From the IMG/VR virus record IMGVR_UViG_3300021140_000022, positions 1 to 32,731 of that record: DNA of 32,731 nucleotides. One strand, given 5' to 3'. The notes under the pieces were generated by a model. The model did no database searches. It was not told the origin of the DNA and saw only the letters and a program-made list of their open reading frames with translations. This document shows, one piece after another, positions 1-7,684 of the stretch. The position numbers and the translations under genes are program-made. Source of the DNA: a virus. Each line of letters opens with the position of its first letter. Position 1 is the first letter of the stretch.

Positions 1-11
1 AGTTTTCGGTA

Positions 12-19
12 TATTTATA
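12..19 (+). promoter_or_regulatory. TATTTATA leader motif (candidate phage promoter)
   Basis: TATTTATA lies 15 bases before the first start codon at 35. The same core recurs before the genes at 3022, 10184, 13205, 22389, 29730 and the minus-strand gene ending at 12521. A role as a late promoter is inferred from this recurrence; the AT-rich background makes this single copy weak evidence. Confidence 0.3.
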
Positions 20-34
20 TATAAAAATAATTTT

Positions 35-259
35 ATGAATTTGAAAGCAACATTAGACAACTATCTTGGAAAATCGGTTAGATATTCTGAAGAAGACAAT
101 GGAGACGGAACTAAACAAGTTTGTGATTTAGATACCGGAGATTGTTATACTGTGAGAGAAAGAGACGGTCTGATTGAAAGAGCCGGACATCAAACAACTG
201 CCAATAGAAAGGTTAGAGTAGAAACATCTAGAGGAATTAAACAATTATTAAACGGATAA
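35..259 (+). CDS. Small uncharacterised phage protein (74 aa)
   Basis: This is an intact 74-residue reading frame starting ATG AAT TTG, with an AT-rich leader and no Shine-Dalgarno sequence. The protein is soluble and polar. It has a CDLDTGDCYTVRERDG segment in which two cysteines flank a turn, followed by a basic C-terminal half. There is no signal peptide or membrane segment. I do not recognise a family. It is followed after only 4 bases by the next gene, so the two are probably co-transcribed. A TATTTATA motif lies 15 bases upstream of the start. Coding status is supported by tight packing and the lack of a competing frame, not by homology. Confidence 0.6.
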   Translation: MNLKATLDNYLGKSVRYSEEDNGDGTKQVCDLDTGDCYTVRERDGLIERAGHQTTANRKVRVETSRGIKQLLNG

Positions 260-263
260 TAAA

Positions 264-914
264 ATGAGTTTAGATAAAAAAATATTAGAAGAAATCCAAA
301 GATATAAAAGTATTAATAACTATATCACAGAACAAGATGCGATTGATGATTTAACGGCACCATTACCTGGAGCTGAAACAGCACCGGAGATAGGAGCAGA
401 AGCAACACCACCGGCACCCGGAGCAGATACAACACCACAACCAATTGATGTTGAAACTGACCCTGATGTTGAAAAAATTGATGATGAAGGAAAATCTGAA
501 GAAGGTGAAGAATCTGATTCGGAAGAATTGGACATCACCGAATTAGTTGATGCTCAAAAAAATATCTTAACCAAACAAGATGATTATTTTGAAAATTTAT
601 TTAATCAATTAAATAGTTTGGAACAAAAATTGGGTGAGATGGATACCATTATGAATAAACTTAATTCACTTGAAAATAAAATTGAGAAATATAGAGAAAA
701 AACACCTCAAGAAAAATTAGAATTAAGAAGTTATGACTCATACCCATTCAATCAAAAACTATCACAATTTTTTGATGACAAACAAGAGGAGATGGAAAAA
801 ACAGGAAAAAATGATTATGTTTTAACATCAGATGATGTGACAGACATAAATGTAAGTGATATCAAAAATTCATTTCAAGGGGGAACACTTACCGATAAGT
901 TACAATATAAATAA
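264..914 (+). CDS. Acidic, Pro/Ala-rich coiled-coil phage protein of unknown function
   Basis: The 216-residue product has four visible parts. Residues 1-25 are a charged helix ending in INNYITEQD. Residues 30-65 are a low-complexity Pro/Ala/Thr/Glu stretch and 65-92 are very acidic (Asp/Glu/Ser). Residues ~93-150 are a probable coiled coil with leucines and isoleucines at heptad spacing and repeated LNSLE. The C-terminus is polar and ends in GGTLTDKLQYK. Such acidic coiled-coil proteins occur among phage head-core or scaffold-like and accessory virion proteins, but no specific family is recognised. It starts 4 bases after the preceding gene and is closed by a strong intrinsic terminator at 934-960, so it ends an operon. 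A minus-strand frame of 72 codons inside it is a composition shadow. Confidence 0.7.
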   Translation: MSLDKKILEEIQRYKSINNYITEQDAIDDLTAPLPGAETAPEIGAEATPPAPGADTTPQPIDVETDPDVEKIDDEGKSEEGEESDSEELDITELVDAQKNILTKQDDYFENLFNQLNSLEQKLGEMDTIMNKLNSLENKIEKYREKTPQEKLELRSYDSYPFNQKLSQFFDDKQEEMEKTGKNDYVLTSDDVTDINVSDIKNSFQGGTLTDKLQYK

Positions 915-933
915 ATAAAACATTTATAAATTG

Positions 934-960
934 AAAAACCACCTTCGGGTGGTTTTTTTT
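934..960 (+). terminator. Intrinsic terminator with UUCG tetraloop
   Basis: A perfect 10-bp stem (934-943 with 948-957) encloses a TTCG loop and runs into an uninterrupted T tract to 960. C(UUCG)G is an exceptionally stable tetraloop. It lies 20 bases after the stop of the coiled-coil gene and just before the gp32 promoter, so it insulates the gp32 unit. Confidence 0.92.
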
Positions 961-962
961 AT

Positions 963-991
963 TTGACAAAGAGACTAATTTCAGTTATTAT
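963..991 (+). promoter_or_regulatory. Sigma70-type promoter for the gp32-like gene
   Basis: TTGACA at 963-968 is separated by exactly 17 bases from TATTAT at 986-991. That is a consensus -35, an optimal spacer and a near-consensus -10. Transcription would begin near 998, leaving a ~30-base A/T-rich leader before the gp32 start at 1028. The position directly after a terminator and before a gene needed in large amounts supports it. Bacteroidetes housekeeping sigma factors prefer a different -7 box, so its actual strength in the host is uncertain. Confidence 0.6.
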
Positions 992-1027
992 TAACTTAAT
1001 TATTATAACATTTAAAATTTAAAACAC

Positions 1028-1891
1028 ATGATGAGTTCATTAGACGCCGTATTGGCACAGTACGAAAAAGCACAACAAGCAGGGGGCGGGGCCCAAAGTA
1101 AAATGTCTCAAGATGAAAGAATGAAAAAGTATTTCGCTCTTATTCTTGGGGAAAAAGAAAAATCAGGACAACGAAGAGTTCGTATCCTACCAACACAAGA
1201 TGGTAGTTCACCATTTAAAGAAGCTTGGTATCACGAAATCCAAGTAGGTGGACAATGGCAAAAATTCTATGACCCGGGAAAGAATGACAATGAGCGTTCT
1301 CCATTAAACGAAGTTTATGAGGAGTTGATGTCTACGGGCAAAGAGTCTGACAAAGAATTAGCAAAACAATATAAATCTCGTAAATTTTACATCGTTAAAG
1401 TTATCGATAGAGATAATGAAGCGGATGGACCAAAATTTTGGAGATTTAAACATAACTATAAAAATGATGGTATCTTGGATAAGATTATTCCTATTTGGAG
1501 AAACAAAGGAGACATCACAGACCCTGAAAAAGGTCGTGACCTTATCATTGAACTTGCAAAGTCTAAAACACCGGCAGGTAAAGAATATACAAGTGTGTCG
1601 ACGATTATGTATGATGACCCGACTCAGGTTCATGAAGAAAAAGAACAAGCTAACTCTTGGATTAATGATGAATTGACTTGGTTGGATGTTTATTCTAAAA
1701 AACCTGTTGAATATCTTGAAGCTATCGCTCGTGGAGAAACTCCAAAATGGGATAGTGAGAAAGGTGGATATGTTTATGGTAATGATACAGAATCTACCAC
1801 AACTATGGGTGGCTCTAAAAAAACAGAAACAAAAACAACAATCGTTGACCCTCAAGTAAATGATGTGGTCGATGGGGACCTCCCATTTTAA
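1028..1891 (+). CDS. 32: gp32-like single-stranded DNA-binding protein
   Basis: The 287-residue protein resembles the T4 gp32 family, which coats single-stranded DNA during replication and recombination and contacts polymerase, helicase loader and UvsX. The N-terminal segment is a short helical arm. The central part (about residues 45-220) has the family pattern QRRVRILPTQDG, then AWYHEIQ and KFWRFKHNY, then SWINDELTWLDVY, consistent with an OB-fold core. The C-terminus is a Thr/Lys-rich linker ending in an acidic tip, VVDGDLPF, much like the partner-binding tip of bacterial SSB. The product has no cysteine, so it cannot form the Zn site that T4 gp32 builds with three Cys and one His. Start could be 1028 or the adjacent ATG at 1031. 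It has its own promoter (963-991) and terminators on both sides, as expected for a highly expressed gene. Confidence 0.82.
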   Translation: MMSSLDAVLAQYEKAQQAGGGAQSKMSQDERMKKYFALILGEKEKSGQRRVRILPTQDGSSPFKEAWYHEIQVGGQWQKFYDPGKNDNERSPLNEVYEELMSTGKESDKELAKQYKSRKFYIVKVIDRDNEADGPKFWRFKHNYKNDGILDKIIPIWRNKGDITDPEKGRDLIIELAKSKTPAGKEYTSVSTIMYDDPTQVHEEKEQANSWINDELTWLDVYSKKPVEYLEAIARGETPKWDSEKGGYVYGNDTESTTTMGGSKKTETKTTIVDPQVNDVVDGDLPF

Positions 1892-1907
1892 TAATAACTC
1901 ATCGAAG

Positions 1908-1946
1908 ACATTCTCAAAGACATTGTGTCCTTGAGAATGTTTTTTT
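1908..1946 (+). terminator. Intrinsic terminator or attenuator between gp32 and uvsX
   Basis: The 10-bp arm at 1908-1917 pairs perfectly with 1931-1940. The loop itself can form a small inner stem (GACA 1919-1922 with TGTC 1926-1929). A run of seven T follows at 1940-1946. It stands only 17 bases before the uvsX start, leaving no room for a separate promoter in between. Confidence 0.85.
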
Positions 1947-1963
1947 AATTTAAAACAAAAATT

Positions 1964-2971
1964 ATGGCAATAAAGAAAAATGATTTCAGTTCGTTGAAGA
2001 AAAAGTTCTCAACATCTGCTAAATATAAACCCCAAAGATTTTTTGATTTGGGTCCTGACTTCTTGGATGCGGTGGGATTACCAGGTCCGGCTATTGGGCA
2101 TTTGAATATGTTCTTGGGTCACTCTGATACGGGTAAAACAACGGCATTAGTTAAAACTGCGGTTGATGCTCAAAAGAAAGGTATTCTTCCTGTATTCATT
2201 ATCACAGAACAGAAATGGAGTTTTGAACATGCTAAACTTATGGGACTTCAATGTGAAGAAGTGGTTGATGAAGAGACGGGTGAGGTTGATTGGGATGGAT
2301 TTTTTATCATAAATAACAATTTTGAATACATTGAACAAATTACAGATTATATAAACGAATTATTAGATGCTCAAGAGAAAGGGGAATTAGATTATAGTTT
2401 ATGTATAATGTGGGATAGTGTGGGGTCAATTCCTTGTAAACTCACTTATGATGGTAAGGGGGGCAAGCAACACACGGCCGGTGTATTATCTGATAAAATT
2501 GGTATGGGAATTAATCAACGAATTTCAGGTTCTCGTAAATCAGATTCAAAATATGAGAATAGTTTAATTATAATTGCACAACCTTGGGTAGAATTGCCTG
2601 ATAATCCATTTGGACAACCCAAAATTAAAGCGAAAGGTGGTGAGTCGATTTGGTTAAATTCCTCTTTAGTGTTTTTATTTGGCAATCAAAAGGGTGCTGG
2701 AACAACAAAAATTACTGCAACAAAAGATAAACGTTCAATTAAATTTGCAATAAGGAGTAAAGTATCGGTATTAAAAAACCACATATCAGGTTTGGGTTAT
2801 GATGATGGAAAGATAATTGTAACACCACATGGGTTTTTAGCTGGTAAAGATTCTATTGAAGAAAAATCTAATATTGAAAAATATAAGAAAGAATATGCGG
2901 ATTATTGGAAAGATATTATTGGTGTTGATGGTGATTTCGATTTGAAAGAAGAATTTGAGGAAGATAAATAA
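1964..2971 (+). CDS. uvsX: UvsX/RecA-like strand-exchange recombinase
   Basis: This 335-residue RecA-fold ATPase would form filaments on single-stranded DNA and carry out strand exchange for recombination-dependent replication and repair. The Walker A motif GHSDTGKT is at residues 52-59. The Walker B strand LCIMWDSVGS has its aspartate at 151. A ring of RecA-type strands follows (LIIIAQPW, then a KAKGGESIWLNSS segment before a basic loop). An acidic C-terminal tail, DFDLKEEFEEDK, is typical of UvsX/RecA regulatory tails. Length is close to RecA (~350) and somewhat below T4 UvsX (~390). It lies next to the gp32-like gene, its known functional partner in T4. A terminator hairpin 17 bases upstream suggests that expression comes by read-through from the gp32 transcript. 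Confidence 0.87.
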   Translation: MAIKKNDFSSLKKKFSTSAKYKPQRFFDLGPDFLDAVGLPGPAIGHLNMFLGHSDTGKTTALVKTAVDAQKKGILPVFIITEQKWSFEHAKLMGLQCEEVVDEETGEVDWDGFFIINNNFEYIEQITDYINELLDAQEKGELDYSLCIMWDSVGSIPCKLTYDGKGGKQHTAGVLSDKIGMGINQRISGSRKSDSKYENSLIIIAQPWVELPDNPFGQPKIKAKGGESIWLNSSLVFLFGNQKGAGTTKITATKDKRSIKFAIRSKVSVLKNHISGLGYDDGKIIVTPHGFLAGKDSIEEKSNIEKYKKEYADYWKDIIGVDGDFDLKEEFEEDK

Positions 2972-2977
2972 AAAAAG

Positions 2978-3006
2978 TTGTAATTATTCTACTTTTAATA
3001 TATTTG
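2978..3006 (+). promoter_or_regulatory. Bacteroidetes-type promoter (TTG-N18-TATATTTG)
   Basis: TTG at 2978-2980 lies 18 bases before TATATTTG at 2999-3006, an exact match to the TAnnTTTG -7 box of Bacteroides/Flavobacterium housekeeping promoters at their usual spacing. Transcription would begin about 5-8 bases later, just before the start at 3022. It would drive the small ribbon-helix-helix gene, the HNH gene and possibly the replication genes beyond. Confidence 0.6.
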
Positions 3007-3021
3007 CAGATATTTATTAAT

Positions 3022-3174
3022 ATGGGAAGAAAGAAAAAAGAAGAAATTGAAAAAAAAGTTAAAATTGGAGTTTCGGTTGACCCCGAGCTTCCACAATACT
3101 TTAAAAACAAATCTATTAATCTATCTTCTCTTGTTAATAAGTTGTTAAAAGAATATATTAAAAATGGAAACTAA
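3022..3174 (+). CDS. Small ribbon-helix-helix-like DNA-binding protein (50 aa)
   Basis: The ATG GGA AGA AAG AAA start opens a 50-codon frame ending TAA at 3172-3174. The product begins with a lysine-rich arm, then a short beta-like strand VKIGVSVDPEL, a Pro-containing turn, and two helices ending SSLVNKLLKEYIKN. That is the strand-helix-helix layout of Arc/MetJ/CopG-type repressors, which bind operators as dimers through the N-terminal strand. A Bacteroidetes-type promoter and an ATATTTATTA motif lie immediately upstream. Its last 11 bases overlap the start of the HNH endonuclease gene, so translation of the two is probably coupled. The assignment rests on pattern and length, not on a database match; autoregulation of this promoter is a guess. 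Confidence 0.65.
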   Translation: MGRKKKEEIEKKVKIGVSVDPELPQYFKNKSINLSSLVNKLLKEYIKNGN

Positions 3175-3826
3175 GGTTTGTTCTAAGTGTAAAGGAGAAA
3201 AAAAAGTTTGTGAATTTGGTAGTTCAAAATCATCTAAAGATGGATTATTATATTGTTGTAAAGAATGTAATAATAAACGAAGTAAAACTTATCGTAATGA
3301 AAATTATCAAAAAACATTAGGGCAACAAAAAAAATGGAGGGATAAAAATCCCGAATGGGTTTACAATCGTCAAAAAAAATGGAGAGATGAAAATCGTGAA
3401 TTGGCTAATGAGATGAAACGGAATTGGTTAAGTAAAAATCCTGAAAAAAGAAAAGAATATCGAGAAAATTACAAACCAAGAAAACGGGAACAAAGGAAAG
3501 AAAGACGTAATAATGACCCAATTTTTAATTTAACCAATAGAATGAGAGGTCGATTGAGAAAATACCTAACCATTCTCAACATCACCAAAAAGAATAAAAC
3601 TTTCGAAATTGTTGGATGTTCTCCACAATTTCTTAAGGAACATTTAGAAAAACAATTTGTTGATGGTATGACTTGGGAGAATAGGAGTGAATGGCACATT
3701 GACCACATTATTCCATTATCTTCGGCAAAAACAGAGGAAGAACTTTACAAGTTGTGTCATTATACAAATCTTCAACCATTATGGGTGGAAGAAAATATGA
3801 AAAAAAGTAACAAAATTATTGTCTAA
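3164..3826 (+). CDS. Free-standing HNH endonuclease with N-terminal zinc finger
   Basis: The 220-residue protein has a zinc-binding pair at its start (Cys6-x2-Cys9 and Cys32-x2-Cys35). A very basic middle follows with repeated W+DKNPE-like units (KKWRDKNPEW, KKWRDENREL, RNWLSKNPEK), probably helical DNA contacts. The C-terminal HNH nuclease core is WHIDHIIPLS at 177-186, with Asn202 in TNLQPLW and Asn211 in EENMKKSNK. This architecture is typical of phage homing-type HNH nucleases, which nick or cut DNA at a short site and spread into relatives. Its position inside the replication block, between uvsX and the 5' nuclease, fits such mobile genes. Its start overlaps the ribbon-helix-helix gene by 11 bases. 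I see no sign that it sits in an intron. Confidence 0.85.
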   Translation: METKVCSKCKGEKKVCEFGSSKSSKDGLLYCCKECNNKRSKTYRNENYQKTLGQQKKWRDKNPEWVYNRQKKWRDENRELANEMKRNWLSKNPEKRKEYRENYKPRKREQRKERRNNDPIFNLTNRMRGRLRKYLTILNITKKNKTFEIVGCSPQFLKEHLEKQFVDGMTWENRSEWHIDHIIPLSSAKTEEELYKLCHYTNLQPLWVEENMKKSNKIIV

Positions 3827-3843
3827 CCAATAAATTAAAAAAA

Positions 3844-4845
3844 TTGAAAAAAACATTATTAGTCGATGGAGACAACTTATTCAAAATAGGTTTTCATGGG
3901 GCTAAAGATTTATATAGTAATGGAGAACACTTAGGGGGAATCTATCATTTCATTAACATCTTACGAAAATTTCTTGAAGAACACAACCACGATAAAGTAA
4001 TTGTAATGTGGGATGGAGAATCAAATTCATCCATTAGAAAGTCCATTTACCCCCAATATAAAGCAAATAGAAGACAAGATATGAACGAGTTCAAATACGA
4101 GTCGTATCTTCAACAAAAAGTTCGTGTAAAACAATACTTGGAAGAAATCTTTGTTAGACAGGTTGAGGTTAAAGATAATGAGTCCGACGACCTGATGGCA
4201 TACTACTCCCAAATATCGACCGATGAGGATATTATTATCTTCTCGGCAGACAAAGACCTCACCCAACTTATTTCCGAACGAGTAACGATTTACTCGCCAA
4301 TTTCAAAACAATATTATAAGAATGGGGATATGATAACCATTAACAAGGTTGACATTCCCCACTATAATGTATTGTTAACCAAAATCTTTACTGGTGATAA
4401 ATCCGATAACATTTATGGTATTGAAGGATTGGGAGAAAAAACATTGATTAAATATTTCCCTCAAGTGCAGGAGAAACCATGCACTATCGAAGAAATCTTG
4501 GACTACGCACGAAATATCGAGCAAAAGAAACCTATTAAAACTCTGAATAATATTTTGACTGGTAAGACAAAATTGTCTATACTTGGAGAAGAGTTCTATA
4601 ATACGAACAAAAAAATTGTTGACCTTAAAAACCCCCTAATTACAGATGATGGAAAAGACTTAGTAGAACAGATTTTAACAGACGCGATAGACCCTACCGA
4701 TAGGGGATATAAAAACTTAATGAGAATGATGATGGAGGATGGTCTCTTTAAGTATCTCCCAAAAGACGACGAGGCTTGGGTTAACTTCCTCAAACCATTT
4801 ATGAAATTAACAAGAAAAGAAAAAAGAAACACACAAAAAAATTAA
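3844..4845 (+). CDS. rnh: FEN-family 5'-3' exonuclease / RNase H (T4 Rnh-like)
   Basis: The 333-residue protein belongs to the flap-endonuclease family, which removes RNA primers and 5' flaps on the lagging strand; T4 RNase H is the phage model. The metal-binding acidic clusters are all visible: Asp8/Asp10 in LLVDGDN, Asp57 in VMWDGE, Glu113-Asp115-Asp116 in NESDDLMAYY, Asp136/Asp138 in FSADKDL, and Asp185/Asp188 in TGDKSDNI. The last is followed by the helix-hairpin-helix GIEGLGEKT that grips duplex DNA. Length is close to T4 Rnh (305). The start codon is TTG at 3844: no in-frame ATG precedes the conserved LLVDGDN strand, and the family begins just there. It sits between the HNH gene and a gene of unknown function that starts 3 bases after it. 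Confidence 0.87.
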   Translation: MKKTLLVDGDNLFKIGFHGAKDLYSNGEHLGGIYHFINILRKFLEEHNHDKVIVMWDGESNSSIRKSIYPQYKANRRQDMNEFKYESYLQQKVRVKQYLEEIFVRQVEVKDNESDDLMAYYSQISTDEDIIIFSADKDLTQLISERVTIYSPISKQYYKNGDMITINKVDIPHYNVLLTKIFTGDKSDNIYGIEGLGEKTLIKYFPQVQEKPCTIEEILDYARNIEQKKPIKTLNNILTGKTKLSILGEEFYNTNKKIVDLKNPLITDDGKDLVEQILTDAIDPTDRGYKNLMRMMMEDGLFKYLPKDDEAWVNFLKPFMKLTRKEKRNTQKN

Positions 4846-4848
4846 TTT

Positions 4849-5301
4849 ATGAAAGAACAAGAAAGCACAAAAATTGAATTTTTATTAACACTAAATGATA
4901 ATATTGTAGTTCAAAGGTTTTTTAATGTTAGAGGATATAATCCTAAAGCGAAAAATTCATTGGAGTTCTATTACTTTATGAAAAGTTTTAAAGAAGAACT
5001 TCAATATCTATTGAAAATGAAAACGGTTACTTATATGATGGACAATCAAGATTCCATATCAAATGACCCAACTATTATGAATACATCGTTTACCGACGGC
5101 CCGGAAATCTTCAATATGTATATTAAAATTGGAGAGCAGACAATTTGTCATAGAATTTTGGACGGAAAATTATTTCCACCAAAAGTTCGTTATACTGTCG
5201 ATATACGACCAATATTAAAAGATGCGCTCCGAGATTTGACTGACATCTTTTCAACAAAAAAATTAAGTTTTAATTATTTGGGAATTGATTTGAGTAAGTA
5301 A
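4849..5301 (+). CDS. Uncharacterised protein in the replication cluster (150 aa)
   Basis: The 150-residue soluble protein has no recognised motif. It is mixed alpha/beta by appearance: an N-terminal strand region IEFLLTLNDNIVVQRFF, an aromatic helix LEFYYFMKSFKEELQYLL at about residues 38-55, and a C-terminal segment with a VRYTVDIRPIL strand and a helix before SFNYLGIDL. It starts 3 bases after the 5' nuclease and ends 35 bases before the replicative helicase. The position suggests a role in the replication fork, for example a helicase or primase accessory factor, but nothing in the sequence proves this. Start ATG 4849 is the only reasonable choice. Confidence 0.7.
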   Translation: MKEQESTKIEFLLTLNDNIVVQRFFNVRGYNPKAKNSLEFYYFMKSFKEELQYLLKMKTVTYMMDNQDSISNDPTIMNTSFTDGPEIFNMYIKIGEQTICHRILDGKLFPPKVRYTVDIRPILKDALRDLTDIFSTKKLSFNYLGIDLSK

Positions 5302-5336
5302 CTATTTAATAAAACAAGGAAACTTACAAAGAACAT

Positions 5337-6713
5337 ATGAACAAGAATTTTGATTATTTAGGAAATACATTTCAATTACAACTTTTAAACCAAATCATAG
5401 TAGATAAGGAATTCTCAATGACCATTATGGATGTCATTGAAAGTTCTTACTTTGACAACAAATACTTTAAAATCATCTTGCAGATGGTTAAAGAGTATTA
5501 TGTAAAATACCAATCAACACCTAATTTCGATACTCTTGAGCAAATCGTTAAATCTGAAATTTCACAAGAACTGGTTGCTAAAATCGTTCTTGACACCATA
5601 ACACAAGTTAAAGATGCTCCATTTGAAGGAACCCAATTTGTTCAAGAAAAGGCTTTGAAGTTCTGTAAACAACAGGAACTTCAAAAGGCGATGGATAAGG
5701 CTCAAAAAATCATCACAGAAGGTGATTTTGAATCGTATGATAAAGTTGAAGGGTTGGTTCGAGAAGCGTTACAAGTTGGGGAAAGAGAAACCGGATTGAC
5801 TGATATATTCTCCAACCTTGACACCGTTTTGGATGAGGATTTTAGACACCCGATTCCGATGGGTATTCCGGGTATTGACAAGTTGTTAAAAGGTGGTTTG
5901 GCGAAAGGTGAGATTGGGGTGATACTCGCTCCGACCGGTGTTGGGAAAACAACCATCTTAACCAAAATTGCAAACACCGCATTTAATCTTGGTTATAATG
6001 TTATCCAAATATTTTTTGAGGATAACCCTAAAATCGTTCAAAGAAAACATTTTACCCTTTGGACTGGTATTGAACCGGATAACTTGGTTCAAAATAAAGA
6101 AGAGGTTATGGGTAAAATTACCGAGATTAAAGAAACTATGAAAAATGAGTTAATCTTGAAAAAATTACCATCAGATTCTGTCACTATGAATCAGATTAAG
6201 AATCAACTTAGAAAAATGATTGCCGACGGAACAAAAATTGATTTGGTTTTATTAGACTATATTGATTGTGTGGTTCCTGAAAGTAGTAGTAAAGATGAGT
6301 GGAAAGCTGAGGGTTCGGTTATGAGAGGGTTTGAAGCTATGTGTCACGAACTTAATTTGGTTGGTTGGACGGCAACACAAGGTAATAGAAGTTCAATCTC
6401 ATCTGAGGTTGTAACAACAGACCAAATGGGTGGGTCAATTAAGAAGGCTCAAGTTGGGCATGTTATTATATCTGTTGCTAAAACATTACAACAAAAAGAA
6501 ATGAATTTGGCAACAATTGCAATTACCAAATCAAGATTGGGTAAGGATGGTGTTGTATTTGAGAATTGTAAATTCAACAATGAATTACTTGAGATTGATA
6601 CTGAAAGTTCGGTAACATTCTTAGGGTTTGAAGAACAACAAGAGGAGAGAAAAAGAGATAGAGTTAAAGAATTATTAGAAAAAAGAAAATTAAGAGAACA
6701 ACAACAAAATTAA
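5337..6713 (+). CDS. 41: DnaB-like replicative helicase (T4 gp41-like)
   Basis: The 458-residue protein has the two-part layout of hexameric DnaB/gp41 helicases, which unwind the fork and work with primase. Residues 1-150 form a helical N-terminal domain. The RecA-type motor follows, introduced by PMGIPGIDKLLKGGL, with Walker A APTGVGKTT at 198-206 and Walker B LVLLDYID with Asp307. GWTATQGNRSS (about 345-355) matches the family's motif H3, and a sensor-like stretch with Arg/Lys precedes the end. The last 30 residues are a charged helix (EERKRDRVKELLEKRK). Length agrees with gp41 (475). The gene is followed after 9 bases by nrdB. A separate primase (gp61) and helicase loader (gp59) are not visible here. 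Confidence 0.87.
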   Translation: MNKNFDYLGNTFQLQLLNQIIVDKEFSMTIMDVIESSYFDNKYFKIILQMVKEYYVKYQSTPNFDTLEQIVKSEISQELVAKIVLDTITQVKDAPFEGTQFVQEKALKFCKQQELQKAMDKAQKIITEGDFESYDKVEGLVREALQVGERETGLTDIFSNLDTVLDEDFRHPIPMGIPGIDKLLKGGLAKGEIGVILAPTGVGKTTILTKIANTAFNLGYNVIQIFFEDNPKIVQRKHFTLWTGIEPDNLVQNKEEVMGKITEIKETMKNELILKKLPSDSVTMNQIKNQLRKMIADGTKIDLVLLDYIDCVVPESSSKDEWKAEGSVMRGFEAMCHELNLVGWTATQGNRSSISSEVVTTDQMGGSIKKAQVGHVIISVAKTLQQKEMNLATIAITKSRLGKDGVVFENCKFNNELLEIDTESSVTFLGFEEQQEERKRDRVKELLEKRKLREQQQN

Positions 6714-6722
6714 AAAAAAAAT

Positions 6723-7670
6723 ATGGAAAAAATATTAGTAGAAAACCCTAACAGGTTTGTTATATTCCCGATAGAACACAACGATATCTGGGAATTTTAT
6801 AAACAACATCAAGCCGCTTTTTGGACTGCGGAAGAAGTAGACTTAACCAATGACATTCGTGATTGGGAAAATTTGTCGGATAATGAAAAGTATTTCGTTA
6901 AGAATGTATTGTCATTCTTCGCGGCATCGGATGGTATCGTTAATGAGAACTTGGCGGAAAACTTCCTAAAAGAAGTTCAATACCCGGAAGCTAAATTTTT
7001 CTACGGATTCCAATTAATGATGGAAAACATACACGGATTGATGTATTCATTATTGATTGACACTTATGTTTCAAATCCAAAAGAAAAAGATGAATGTTTC
7101 CACGCAATCGATAGATTACCTGCAGTTCAAAAGAAAGCTAATTGGGCTTTGAATTGGATTAAAGACGCGTCATTCCAAGAACGATTGGTAGCATTTGCGG
7201 CAGTTGAAGGTATCTTCTTTTCAGGGTCATTCTGTTCAATTTTTTGGTTAAAATCAAGAGGACTTATGCAAGGTTTGTGTAATGCTAATTCATTGATTTT
7301 TAAGGATGAGAACTTACATTGTGATTTCGCGATTCATTTATTGAACAATCATATCGAGGATAAACCAAGTGAAAAGAGAATCAAAGAAATTTTATTATCA
7401 GCGTTAGAAATTGAAAAAGAATTTATTACAGAATCTTTACCAGTTTCACTTATTGGGATGAATTCAAACTTGATGAAACAATATCTTGAGTTTGTTGTTG
7501 ATGGACTTTTGGTTAAACTTGGTTGTAAAAAAGAATTTAATGTTGAACAACCATTTAAGTTCATGGAACAAATCGCGGTTGAAACTAAAGGTAATTTCTT
7601 TGAATCAAGAACTATGGAATACCAAAAAGCAAAATTGAACGAAACTATTACATTTACAGAAGATTTCTAA
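6723..7670 (+). CDS. nrdB: Ribonucleotide reductase class Ia, small (R2) subunit
   Basis: This ferritin-fold protein of 315 residues houses the diiron-tyrosyl radical centre that starts ribonucleotide reduction. The metal ligands are in place: Asp70 in [13 protein letters not shown], Glu101 and His104 in [13 protein letters not shown], Glu162 in AAVEGIFF, and Glu196 and His199 in DENLHCDF. Tyr108 occupies the radical position of the eukaryotic-type R2 pattern [15 protein letters not shown]. The C-terminus TFTEDF resembles the tail by which R2 docks to the large subunit. Its signature is closer to the eukaryote/Bacteroidetes-like R2 group than to E. coli NrdB, which hints at acquisition from a host of that group. 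It is followed after 14 bases by nrdA, the reverse of the T4 order. Confidence 0.93.
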   Translation: MEKILVENPNRFVIFPIEHNDIWEFYKQHQAAFWTAEEVDLTNDIRDWENLSDNEKYFVKNVLSFFAASDGIVNENLAENFLKEVQYPEAKFFYGFQLMMENIHGLMYSLLIDTYVSNPKEKDECFHAIDRLPAVQKKANWALNWIKDASFQERLVAFAAVEGIFFSGSFCSIFWLKSRGLMQGLCNANSLIFKDENLHCDFAIHLLNNHIEDKPSEKRIKEILLSALEIEKEFITESLPVSLIGMNSNLMKQYLEFVVDGLLVKLGCKKEFNVEQPFKFMEQIAVETKGNFFESRTMEYQKAKLNETITFTEDF

Positions 7671-7684
7671 ACAAAACATAAATT

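Noticed and set aside
1358-1855. 165-codon minus-strand frame inside the gp32-like gene
   Set aside because: It is Phe/Cys/Ile-rich, unlike any neighbour, and lies entirely within a recognised gene on the plus strand.
3164-3826. Group I intron around the HNH gene
   Set aside because: The HNH frame lies between two complete genes. Neither uvsX nor the 5' nuclease is split, so a free-standing nuclease is the simpler reading.
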